This document shows, piece after piece, positions 12,313 to 23,039 of a DNA stretch of 64,000 nt. Within the stretch, counting starts at the first letter, position 1. Each line of letters begins with the position of its first letter. The DNA lies in the NCBI RefSeq assembly GCF_030272615.1, contig NC_081410.1, positions 253,009,533-253,073,532 of the forward strand, read 5' to 3'. Below the pieces are notes generated by a model. That model was given only the letters and a program-made list of their open reading frames with translations. It did not search any database and had not been told where the DNA came from. The translations under genes and the position numbers were made by a program. The stretch is from Cryptomeria japonica (taxonomy: Eukaryota > Streptophyta > Pinopsida > Cupressales > Cupressaceae).

Positions 12313-13678
12313 TCAGTCCTCCTCATCCTTGCAATGTCTTGCGGATGATGTCCCTCCTGGTCCTGGTTGTGGTGGTCTCATTGGTCCACTCACCCCCATG
12401 CTACTCAATGACCTTCGAGAGCGTGCCCTGCTCTCTGTCCTTGATCGTGCCTGATATGAAGGTGCTCTCTGCTCTGGTGGAACTGCACTCTCATATAGTG
12501 ACCTCCAATGGCGTATCTCCTCTTCTATCTCTACCAGCATTTGTCCTAGCTCCCATACACTGGCATCCCGAATTGACTCAATATACTCAGTGACTCTCTA
12601 TTCCTCTCGCTATGCCTGAGCCATCGCTGCATCTCGAGCCGCTGTGAGTCTAGCTATCTCCACTCTGAACTGATCATGTTCTCTCTCTAAAGTCTCAATG
12701 TGATCCTACTGACTCGCTATGGTAGCCCTGAATATCTCCATCTCCTCTATCCTAGCTATCCCTGACTCTATGGGTATGTCCTGTAATGCCTCATGATCAC
12801 CTGAATCTGGCTCATCCTCCTGCTCCTCATCATCCTCATCCCCGCCGTCCTCATCTCTATCCTCATCCTCGTCTCTATCCTCATCCCTATCCTCATCCTC
12901 CTCATCCTCATCATCTCCCTCCTCCTCTCCTGTGAGTGGGAAGTCCTCCTGTCTCCTCGGCACTGGAATATCCGGATCTGTCAATGGCACTGGCCGTCGT
13001 CGTACAAACCATCTCTCATACTCATCTGTCATCCCGACGTCTGCCACATCTGATCTCCAATCCCACTGTGACTCCACAGCTCAATGTCTGCACTCCCTGA
13101 TATGCTATCTGATGCAGCTGAAAATAGAGCATAGCTAGTACACATGGTCCCCATGCGTACACTGTCCCCTCTGTCATCATCTGCTCTAGCACTCTTCCCC
13201 ATCCAATAGGGAATCCATGTCCTCGTTTGTCCCCTACCAGTAGACATGCTATCACCACTGCTATCACCACGTATTGTCGATCATACTCTGATGCCATCAT
13301 CTCCCAGCCAAGCTCCCTCTTGACGATATCCAACTCATCTGCGTCACACTCAAACAATCTGCACAATGCGTCTCTCCCTGTCACAGGGTCATACTCTATC
13401 ATCTCTCCGTGAATCAGAATGCGGAGGATACGCCATACATCCTCCAGTGTTACCGTCGCCTCTCCAGTCACCAAATGGAATGAGGAAGTCTCTGAATGCC
13501 ATCACTCTGCCAATGTGGTAAGCAATCCTGTGTTTGCCCTAATCTCAGGCATGAATGTGACATAGTATATCCCAAGTCCTGCTAAGGTATCTCTCTCTGT
13601 GCTCCTGAGTCTATGTCGTAGCATAAAGCAATCTGGTCGGTTCTCCCGTGTGATCAACAGATACTGTCGACTCTACAT
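12313..13678 (-). pseudogene. Antisense plant mobile domain (PMD) ORF of element A
   Basis: Read on the minus strand, the ORF starts at the ATG at 13676-13678 (the second codon is TAG). It has the PMD signature: 'TLAGLGIYYVTFMPE', 'TGLLTTLAE', 'FHLVTGEATVTLEDVWRIL', 'GDKRGHGFPIGWGRVLEQM' and 'YAWGPCVLAMLY'. PMD is the domain of Arabidopsis MAIN/MAIL1 and is also carried by plant transposons. The middle of the domain is deleted near 13050-13090 relative to C's copy, and the frame changes there. An acidic Asp/Glu/Arg stretch (about 12783-12935) and a charged coiled-coil-like tail follow, ending at TGA 12313-12315. Antisense 3' ORFs are known in Tat elements such as Grande and Ogre, but their role is unknown. 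Confidence 0.82.
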
Positions 13679-13844
13679 CACAATTGGGGCAAATTTTGTC
13701 AGTTTTAGGGTTTGCTCCTATGGGTTGCATTTCCTCATTTTCATGTCTAATCAGGGTGTTTTTCATCTCATTTGACCTATCCTATCCTTGTCCCCCCTTT
13801 CTGAAGCATTTGCATGCCGTTTTGACCAAAATTAGGGTTTCTAA

Positions 13845-13965
13845 TGCACACTTGCGCCTGTGTCCAGGAACCTACGCTTGTGTCAGGTAACCTACACCTG
13901 TGTCTCCCTACACAAGTGCAGAAGACCCTACACAAGCGCAGGATTTGCCCTACACAAGCGCAGAA
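13845..13965. repeat. Inverted GCGCCTGTGT / ACACAAGCGC motif cluster
   Basis: Three copies read CGCCTGTGT/CGCTTGTGT/CACCTGTGT, followed by three copies in the opposite sense (ACACAAGTGCAG, ACACAAGCGCAG, ACACAAGCGCAG). The two halves could pair as a stem. The core is the same as in the leader array of element A at 121-236, so one motif family sits at both ends of the element. Confidence 0.65.
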
Positions 13966-14481
13966 GTCAGTTTCTGCATCCCCTGTGGGCCCCGCAATGT
14001 CCCGCAAGCAATCAAATTTCATGAAATTGAAAACATGGGTATTTAAGATCCATACCATTGCTCCTACATCATTCGGTCGTCTGAATGTGCGTACGCGTTC
14101 CCCGAGGTGATCCGCCATTGGAATGTTCGCCATCTATCTGCAAGTGTTCTTGTCCAGAGCAACAAATTCTCCTCCTTGGCTAGTGCAAATGAGCAATTTT
14201 CCCTCTCTTGGTCTCATTTATAGATCTTGGTCAGTGCATAGATGGACGTGCACCCTCTCCATCTTATGTTGGTCACGGTCTTTTGCATCTTCAATTGCTT
14301 GTCCTTCATGCATCCGGTATCCGATTGTCAGTTCGTTCGATTCTATCCTTTTTATCGATCAATTGGCCTCTTTTCTTGACATTTCCGGCCAATTCCTCGA
14401 GGGGGCATGCATATGTCATTATCATTGTCTGGGGCATTTTCATTACTGTTCTTTGAAACAATGCTTAAAATCGCATTGTCT

Positions 14482-14496
14482 CAAAGAGGGGCAAAA
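14482..14496 (+). other. Polypurine tract of element A
   Basis: CAAAGAGGGGCAAAA lies directly before TGTAGACACC. This is the position and composition expected of the plus-strand priming site next to a 3' LTR. Confidence 0.75.
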
Positions 14497-14795
14497 TGTA
14501 GACACCTAAAAATGGTCAACGCTTGCGGAGTCATACTTTAACATTTGCACATTGCCTCATTTTAGGTTTTTTGCGTCGCATTAACATTTCTCCTATGTCA
14601 TGCACTTGGTTTTTATCATTTGCGAGCATCGAGTCATTCTTCTACATTCTTTATTTATCTTGCTCCTGAATTTGGTCTTGTCGACAACACTATCCAGTCA
14701 TGATTTTAATCGATCTTATCCTATTGCATCAATGTGCGTGCTTATTTGTCATCATTTTGGACATCGTCAATCCTAATTAGGGTTTTGTCCTCCTG

Positions 14796-15110
14796 TCAAT
14801 CTGGCGATCAATTTGTCATCGATCGTTGTCCTCTTATCAATCTTGTCATCTGGCAATCGATTTATCATCAATCCTTCAATCTTGTCGTTTAACGATCGAT
14901 TTGTCATCGGTCGTTGTCATGTTCGATCTTGTCATTTTGCGATCAATTCGTCATTGATCGTGGTCATTTTCAATCCTGTCATTTTGCAATCTATTTATCA
15001 TCAACTCTTGTCATCTTGTTCGATCTTGTCATTTTGCGATCGATTTGTCATCGATCGTTGTCTGTCTCAAATATGTCAATTTGGATCAATTTGTCATTGT
15101 TCCTCGTCAA
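14796..15110 (+). repeat. U3 sub-repeats rich in GATCGATTTGTCATCGATCG
   Basis: About six diverged units combine 'ATCTTGTCATTTTGCGATC' and 'GATTTGTCATCGATCGTTGTC'. They contain many short ATCGAT palindromes. A second, shorter repeat (GTCATAATTTGTCATAA) lies at 15490-15625. Repeats in U3 often act as transcription-factor sites, but that is inferred here. Confidence 0.7.
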
Positions 15111-15683
15111 TTGACACATTTTCTCAATCAAATCATTTATCACATTGGTCATTTATCAATCCAAAATCAAATCATGATCGAGTCAATTATCTTTTATCAA
15201 GACCTAATTCCTCTTCTAGGGTTTTATGATTTAATCATTTGACCTTGTGTGTCATTTTCTTCCTTTAGGATTAATAAATTGTTTATTTATCCTAAGTCTT
15301 CTCATTACAATTAAATGTTCATTTAATTGGCTAATTATTCCTCTTTGTGAATTAATTAATAAATGACAAATTATTAATTAATTTACCTAATTTCTAATTT
15401 CCATCAATTTCCTAATTTCTTAATTTTCTAATTCCTAATTTCAATTTCCCCTATTTCTCTCCCAAAATTCATGGAAATGACATGTGAATTTGTCATAAAT
15501 TTGTCATAATTGACAATCAATCAATTTTGACATAGAAGTTGTCATAATTTGTCATAAATTATCAATCAACAAATTTTGCATAGAAAGTGCATAATTTGTC
15601 ATAATTTGTCATAATTGACATAATTGATTTGCAATTTCCATTTGAATTGAATCATGCTAATCTTGTCATTTCTCCAATTCTTC

Positions 15684-15690
15684 TATAAAT
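15684..15690 (+). promoter_or_regulatory. Candidate LTR TATA box
   Basis: TATAAAT lies in 'TTCTATAAATTGG', about 1.19 kb into the LTR and downstream of the U3 repeats, where a pol II start is expected. Confidence 0.5.
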
Positions 15691-15830
15691 TGGATGAATT
15701 TCTTCAATCAAACCCTTAATTAATAATTTGTAATCAGACTATCGAATTTACGCTTCTATTACTCTTGATAAAAAATTTCATCTACTTGCTTTCAATCATG
15801 TATGTGCACTTGTAGGTGAGATCCACAACC

Positions 15831-16345
15831 AAACCATTTAGAGAGGAAAGAAGAACAATGGAGCCGCATGAAGGAGCATTCAAATCACATCTTTGGTTTG
15901 CATAATATTTAGTTTTTGAATGTTTTTATCTCATGTCTCTATTGAATGTTGTTTAGGATAGATTCATTGCATTTAGTTTTGTGATTGAGCTATTACGTTT
16001 ATCTTGTTTGTGATGATTTCCTATTTCCTAACGTACAGAAACCAAACTCAAGAATCCAAATCTAACTGGAAAAATAGTGAAAACACCAAAGACAGGTAGA
16101 ACAATGCTTTTGGATTGAAGTTTAGCACTTTTGCATTATTGGTTAGCGCCTGTGTTTAATAGTTTAGCGCCTATGCAGTTTAAGACAACACTTTTCCCCA
16201 AAAGACAACACATATACATCAAAGGACAACACAAATGCAATAACAGACAATGCAAATGCATGAAAGAACAACATAAATAAATGAAAGGACAACGCAAATG
16301 CAACAAAAGACAAAGCATATGCAAAGTCATCACTTTTGCATAAAA
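15831..16345 (+). other. Leader-like segment with TTAGCGCCTGTG and GACAACGCAAATGC repeats
   Basis: From 16118 the text alternates 'TTTAGCGCCTGTGTTTAATAG' style units with about ten 'aGACAACrCAAATGCA' units every 18-25 bp. It resembles the motif arrays in the leaders of A and C. It could be the leader of another Tat element, possibly B, lying next to A's 3' LTR. Confidence 0.45.
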
Positions 16346-18716
16346 GACACGAAAAAACATAGAACTTTCGGCAAATATTAAAAAATTAAACTTGAAACAT
16401 AAAGCTTCAAAAAACATACACATAGAGTTGCCCAGAATCAACAAGTAAGAAGAAATAAATAGAATAAAGTTTAATAAAATATAGAGGGAGAAATTCCAAA
16501 ACATATCCACAACTGGGAGACCCAGAACTCACCCATAGAGACTTCTTTTGAGTCTAAAAATCATAGATAACTCTACAAACAACAGATACAACCAATACTA
16601 CACCAATCATATGATCCAAGCAATGATACAGGATCTCACTACAAGCAACCATGAATCCAAACTTGTCAATGCTATGAACAACAACATACATGAGACCAAA
16701 TATTTCTCCAATACAACCACACAAACACCCATATAATATAAATTTTTCTCCACCATATATAAATCTGAAAACTACAATAAACCAAATATTTCATCCCTAA
16801 CTCCCGAAAGACATTTTCAAACACAGAGCATACATAGAGAAATTTTAAGGCTAGAAATAAACAAAAGACAAGGAACCCAACCTGCATCTTGAGTGATGGA
16901 TAAAATTTGAGGTAGAGCTCCAACCAAATCCAAAAGCTAAACCAAGAAACTCCAGCAACAATCCAAGCCAAAACCCAAAGGAAACTCTTGTAGAAAATAT
17001 TTTTGCAAAAGAAGAAGCGAAATCCAAAAACTTCATGGGAAAGAAAATAAAAAGCCAAACAATAACCAAAAACCCTAGCCTCAATCTCGGCCATTCAAAA
17101 TATTCCAATCTATAATATATTTTACTAACCCCACCATATAATGTAATTTTACCTCCCTTTTCAAATTCAACCAATAAGAGAAAAGGGTAGGTAAGGTAAA
17201 TATAAATCATGCTTTTACAATTAGGTGGGAATGTTTTATCATTTTATTATTAAGTGTATTTATACAACCCACTTAATATAAAAGTCAAACAAATAAATAA
17301 AACATGAGCCACAATTAAATAAATCAAATGGGGGAATTAAATTAAATAAACCAAAGGCTTATAAGTGAATTCACTATTAAACCATGGACTCCCAGACAAA
17401 TATTAAGTTAATACCAAATAAATATTAAACCATAGATGATTAAATAAATAAATAAATAAATAAATAAACAATTAAATACCAATAAAAGGTCAAATCACAA
17501 ATAAATATTAAATCATCATTAAAAAAAATAAATATAAATAAATATCAAATAATTAAATACCCCAAAAAGGCAAGAATCTAATAAATTAAATTAAACATTA
17601 GATAATCAAACAATCAAATCACTATTGATTAAAATAATTAAAATAAACATTATTAACTATTTAATCTAGCATCAATAATCAAATAATCAATCTTGACATA
17701 ACAAGATTAACCAGCCAATACTAACATACTCACAACACAGAAGAAACCAAGCTTACTAATTGACATGGCGACCTGCACCAAGATGCTGACGACTCACAGT
17801 GAATAACTTAGACCTAGAGTATGTGAGGGGAACTTGTGTCAACTCCGAACCACATACCATTGGGATTTAAAGACACGCTCAGACCTGTGGAGCCAGGTGG
17901 AGTCGGTGTCTGGTACCTACAAATCCTGCATCCACAAAGCAACAATATGCCATATATATATATAACAGACAAGGGTTAGAGAATCGCAACGACATATCCC
18001 GCTCACAATGAGTGATGTGGCATTGTCTCTATCCCAAAGACAACCATACAACAATCAAATACACCATAAGATCAACTCATCATAGATAATCATTAAATAT
18101 GGTGAGTACATAAAAACATCATCAAGTGCATGATTAGTATAATTCATGATTATAGTAAGGCATGTAAAATCCATCAACACTTATGCTCATCAAATCATAT
18201 AATAAGTATATAGTGTCTAATAAATCACACGATCAATAATGATAGTATCAACATCATATAAATCATCTGAAATAGCCTATTCCCAATAATGTCTATCATG
18301 CATGAATTAAAAGTCAACTCTAGTCAAAACAAGTCGAGTAAAGGGTGTGTTATCACTGTTTTAAATTTGTTGGAAGTCTTGCCTTTTATTTTTAAAAATC
18401 TTGCAAAATTTCAGATTTTGGTCCTTGTCTGGGAGTCAATGGCCAAAAGGTTTTAGGGTTTTATATTAAATTTCAAAATCTTTCAAAACATAAACCTTTG
18501 TGTTGCTTTATCTCCAAATCTTTTATTTCAGCCCGTTGCTTTTTCCAGTTAAGTGGAAGGGTCATCCTATCGTCGAAAAGGGGGCCACTTGGTGTTTTAG
18601 GCTTAGGCGGGTTCTATTAATCTTGAAATATTTCATGTATTTTCCTAAGTCCTATGTATTTGCTTATATATGTGTCGGGTTCTTAAAGATCGAGTAAGTT
18701 CTTGTTTGATCTCATG
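16346..18716. other. Unassigned AT-rich stretch
   Basis: I see no coding domain. The minus-strand frames at 16136-17210 are hydrophobic and Phe-rich, as expected from T-rich DNA, and are not supported as genes. A GC-richer block at 17760-17935 stands out. A minus-strand TATAAATAC lies near 17257-17265, so a minus-oriented LTR could be buried here. I could not find a partner copy. Confidence 0.4.
17441..17468. repeat. (TAAA)n microsatellite
   Basis: Seven uninterrupted TAAA units (28 bp), inside a wider region of AAATAAATATTAAA-type text. Confidence 0.9.
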
Positions 18717-19200
18717 GCTATCGCTATACCGCAACAAAAATTTGCATGATGGATATTCGTAGCGACAAAACACTAGCAGCATCAGTTAAGTCCATGGTCA
18801 AGGCAAGCGGTTATGGTGAACAGTAAACTGATGGTGGTTAAGTGATAATGAATCATAAAGGTCGAATAGTTTTGAGAAGATCTCACAACTGTCGCTATAC
18901 CGCAACAAAAAGTTGCACGGTGGATATTCGTTGTGACATGGTGACAAACTGTGGGGCCCATGAGAAAAGAGTGGCCAAGGCATGCTAAAGATCTGATAAG
19001 ATAAGAAAAGATCGATGATGGTCGCTATACCGCAAAGAAAAGTTGGTCGAGTGATAATCGTAGGGACATAGTGACAAAGGGCGGATAAGTGACTAGCCAA
19101 TGGGCCCACTGAGGAAGTTGTTGTTGTTAATGAGTGTGTTAGTTTTGTAGGATTTGATGGCAGTTGCTATACCATAGTGGAAATACATTCGAACTTTAAC
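18717..19200 (+). repeat. Four-copy repeat with core GTCGCTATACCGCAAC
   Basis: Core copies start near 18723, 18893, 19022 and 19165. Each reads (G/C)(T/C)CGCTATACCGCAA(C/A), then AAAArTTGCA, then GGATATTCGT.G.GACA. The second and third copies also share 'GTGACAAA'. The fourth is decayed (TTGCTATACCATAG). Spacing is about 130-170 bp. The array ends some 350 bp before the unknown large coding region at 19545. Confidence 0.8.
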
Positions 19201-19544
19201 CATTGCGGGTTGGCGACCAAAAGAGAAATGTTCAGAGGGTGCCCTTCTGGGCTGTTGAAGCTAAATTTTTGAAATATCAAAAGGTTTAACTGCAGAAGTG
19301 TGCAACTTTATGAATTGGTAATCAATGCTCAGTTATTGTTAAGGCTCATTGATAAGATAGTGTTCAAAATTCAACATAGGGCGTTCGAAGAAATTTTGTG
19401 GAGCTATCTGAATTCTCTCAAGCTACAAGTAAGTTTTTCTGTGAATCTGCTCTGTATCTCTTTCTCTTGTGGTGCTCAAAATTTATAAGGAATTATCAGA
19501 AATAGTGATTGTGGTAGGGATGGTTTTTAAAATGGCACCATGAA

Positions 19545-22500
19545 ATGAACCCAGAGGAAAGGTGGATTACCAAGAATGAGCTATCTGTGATGATTTCTTG
19601 GAGCAATTGGCTCAATCCACCAATAGTGTAGCCAAAATAAAAGAACTTGTGCCTAAAGCTCCCCATCTGAAAATTGGTGATGGGCTATATGATAAAGGTT
19701 GTTGGTTGAGGGATGCTCAAATAGACATGGCAAGTTTAGGACTATGTAGAGTAGGATTTAGTCAGTGAAATTCACTTGCCCCAATTAACAGTATATGGGA
19801 GTTGGATGTTGGAAAACTTGTGGTGCCCAGTGTATTCATGGATGTTGACCTGCTGACTCAGATTGCCAAAAACTATGACCCCATCACTGAAACTATGAGA
19901 AATATAAATGGGGGAGTTTTAATTGAAATCAATGATGATGAATTCAGGAAAGTCTTTCGGCTAAGTGAGGCCTCAAACTATTTGGAGCCTATTGATTTTG
20001 ACATGCTTAAGAAGGTCTATGATGCACAGAAGGATCATCTTAAGAGTGGGCCATTGAAAGAATTCTTTGGAAAAATAGGAGGATTGACATTAGTAGGCCC
20101 AAGCACAATGGAGCCTCTCCCTTTGAATTTATTTACTTTGAGGGCTAAGGGAATATACTGGTCTTTATGTCAGATTCTTGGGGAAGATGTAGAAAGCACC
20201 ATGCCAACCCACTACATGCTTATGATGGCATAGATTTTGATTCCATCCTTGGCAGTGACCTTTGATTTTGCACCCTACCTTATTGATGCCATTCATGAAG
20301 GCCTAATTGGAATAAAAAATGCTAAAGTAGATAGACCTTTTGGATGGTATTCCCTGCTTATGCACATGTTCTTATTTAAATATGCTGAATATTTTGCAAC
20401 TGAGATGGACTTGTTAAAGGAAAGAGAGGGAGTGCCTATTCAGTTATGGAGCACCATTTTGTCTTGGGACAGAGAGGATGAAAGTTATTTGAAATTTGAT
20501 AGATACATTGCATCTAGGCTCAGAATCCTTTTATGTCAAGAAAACCCTAGGATTCCTAAGGCTCTCTTCATTAGACCCAAAGAGTTTGCTGAAGGTATTA
20601 AAATTGTGCATAACTGGGGGGATATCATTTTGTACCCTGTTTCTACTATTTTCAGAGTGTATGGTTTTAGGGGAACTCCATATTTGCTCCCCTACCAGGT
20701 CCCTTTGAAGGTAGGCATAGCTGAGATCTTGAGGCAAATTGGAGACCTATAGGAAGCAGAGTTGACAAACAAAGGAAGGGGGACCATTTTACCAACAGTC
20801 ACAGTGGCACATTAGTTTGTAATCACCAAGAGTGGATGGGTACATTTTGACAAATTTCTTCAGCCATATAGGTTACCCATTGCAGTTGCTAGGTTTGTTG
20901 ATCCAGAGGATTTCTTCAACGGTATGTTTAGGAAGAAAGTTAGATGTGGGGGAAAGGCTCATCAATTTCATTTCCCTAAAGACCTAATAAGGAATGAATT
21001 TAATCTGGATGAACAAGAATTAAGGAAAGAGAAATGGATAGTATTCAGTAAAACTCTAGATTTCATTCAACATTTTGATAGAAACTATGATCCTGTGGCT
21101 AGTTTTAATCCTTTTGAAGAAAAGATTAAGTTTTTGGTGGTCTATTTTGAGGATCTAAAGAAGAATTTAAAAGAGAAAAGGGAGGTTGTAATAGGAGCTG
21201 ATCTTGAGAAAGATAAACTTGTTTTAGCTAAGCCTGCTTATGCCAAGGTGGTTCCCCCTGGTGAATATGTGATGTACAAAAAATCAGGGTATAATATAGT
21301 AATGCCCAAAAGGGATGAGCCCTCCACTTCGAAAGGAAAAGGCCACTAGAAGATGTTACTAAAATCCAAGACTCTCCAAAAAGGCAGAGGGTATGGAAAG
21401 AAGTGCAGACAAATGAGCCCTTATATTCTCCTTCCCAATCCCTAATACACATAGGAGATGAGCATGCAATATTTGAGTAGTTGTTGCAATTAGGGAGTCT
21501 TGGAGAAATTGCCTACACATATGGAGAGCTACAAGAAGGAATGCCAGAAGATCTAGCAAGTGCCAAAATGGACTTGACTATTGAAGAGTTTAAAGGTAAG
21601 GAACTGGACCCTGTCACTAAGTAGGCCAGTGAGGAATTTTTGGCAGACAACAATTTTGTTAAAACAAGAGCATTTTTACAGTTTGTTTGGAGAAAGAATA
21701 TAGATCAATTCAAGGAGAGATGTGAGAAGGGGAAGTTTGAACATCCCCAAAAGGATACATCTATTGTTGAGGCAAAATTAAAGTAGTAGATGTTAGTAGA
21801 ATTTGAGGCAATTACCCCTGACCAGGGAAGGAAAATGATTGCAGAAGCTGGAGTTTTGATTCTCCCTGAGTGGGATATAGTTGATGCATTGATTCTTGAT
21901 GCAGTTAGAAAAGAGACTAAGCCTCTGGAAGGAGTAACTTACAGCAATGACCATGCGGCCTTAGTTATGTGGTCATTAAGAAGAGAAGAAAGCAAAAAGA
22001 GGAACGACTCCTCAAAATCCAGTTATTCAGGAGGCATGATTGTCAAGAGAGTGAAGGACACAAGGGTGATAGAGGCTACCTGTATAACTTTAGAATCTGC
22101 AAAATTCAGTATGGCAGTGGCTGAGAAAGAAGCCAAGGAGAAAGTTGATTTCTAGGTGAAGTTAGAAGTAGTCCTAAAAGCCTATAATGAAGCTAAACTT
22201 GAGATAGCTCATAAGGAAAACATAATTTCCAAGCTGAAGAGCCAGATGGCAAGACAACAATAAAAAGGTGAATCCTCTAATTTGATGATTGCCTCTTCTT
22301 TGGCAAGACCTCCTCCTACTAGCCCAATTATTGAATTTTCTCCTTCTCCCGAGATTGCTAGTTTTCAATCTGCTGAAAGTATCCAAGATGAGATGGAAAG
22401 ATTGAAGCAAGCTCAGGCCATTTTTGTGAGTAAATATGAGGAGAAGATTAGGGGAACAATTTTTAAATTTGTTGATATAGTTGGGGCTTCAATTGTGTAC

Positions 22501-23039
22501 ATAAATATGAATATAATTGTGAACCTTTTGAATTCATTGAGAGATGATGAGACTATTTTGGAGCCAATTTTGGATAAATGGATTGCTAGGGAAGCTGATT
22601 TAGAGCTCATATACTTATCCCAAGAGGAGGAAAATGTTGATGCCACTATTAAAGCCAAACATGAGTTGGTAAAAAATATGTCCAGGTTAGTAGAAGGAAG
22701 GGTTCATATAGAAAGAAAGGTAAACTTATATAGAAAAGAATATGCAGGTCAAAAGCTTGAACTGTTCCCTGGAGGTTTTGTTAATAATGACAAATTGAAA
22801 GACAAAGAGGAATGGCTTGGTGAGTTAGGCCATAAATTGTCACAATGAATAAACGAATCATAAATTCAAATAACACCCCTTTGTTCATTCAAACTATTGA
22901 GGAGATTGAAAAAATAAAGTCACATTTTGGGTTTTTGGAAGCGGAAGTTAAGCGGTTAAGGAATACATGGAAAATATTAAATAAGTTGAAGAAGAAAATT
23001 GTTAACTTTTCCTGGCCTAGTGATGACATATTCAAATAA
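19545..23039 (+). pseudogene. Broken large coding region of unknown family (about 1,150 codons)
   Basis: Once scattered stops are ignored, one reading direction stays coding-like for 3.5 kb without an intron. It begins around 19545 with a frame change before 19600. Long open blocks follow: 19802-20233, 20237-20752, 20924-21349, 21790-22155 and 22282-22848. Local phrases include 'EFFGKIGGLTLVGP', 'AKGIYWSLCQILGED', 'RPFGWYSLLMHMFLFKYAEYF', 'HNWGDIILYPVSTIFRVYGF' and 'RREKWIVFSKTLDFIQ'-like text. The last third is Lys/Glu-rich and coiled-coil-like. I see no protease, RT, integrase, transposase DDE or zinc knuckle. It could be the cargo or gag-like ORF of a non-autonomous element, or a decayed host gene. 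I do not recognise it. Confidence 0.6.

Larger units (their letters stand above)
1..15830 (+). mobile_element. Element A: Ty3/gypsy, Tat/Ogre-like LTR retrotransposon, 5' end outside window
   Basis: The order is leader, gag, protease with G-patch, RT-RNase H, second RNase H, integrase, long 3' region with an antisense PMD ORF, polypurine tract, LTR. Integrase after RT defines Ty3/gypsy. The second RNase H and an antisense 3' ORF are known hallmarks of the Tat lineage. The 5' LTR and primer-binding site are not seen. In element C the PBS lies about 3 kb before gag, so A's would fall about 1 kb left of position 1. The right end is approximate because the LTR terminus could not be fixed. The copy is dead: it has at least three frame changes and several in-frame stops. 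Confidence 0.9.
14497..15830 (+). repeat. LTR (3' LTR of element A), right end uncertain
   Basis: The left edge is set by TG directly after the polypurine tract. It reads TGTAGACACCTAAAAATGG, closely matching the start of element C's 5' LTR (TGTAGACATATAAAAATGA on the minus strand). U3 holds sub-repeats and a TATA box. I could not find a clear CA end or a target duplication. The end given is a guess within roughly 15,800-16,130. Confidence 0.65.

Noticed and set aside
14208-15242. Ser/Ile-rich plus-strand ORFs within the LTR
   Set aside because: They are products of the TCATCGATC-type tandem repeats. The LTR context makes coding unlikely.
16136-17210. Minus-strand ORFs of 119-140 residues
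   Set aside because: The translations are Phe/Leu/Tyr-rich with no motif, as expected from T-rich non-coding DNA. There is no neighbouring support.
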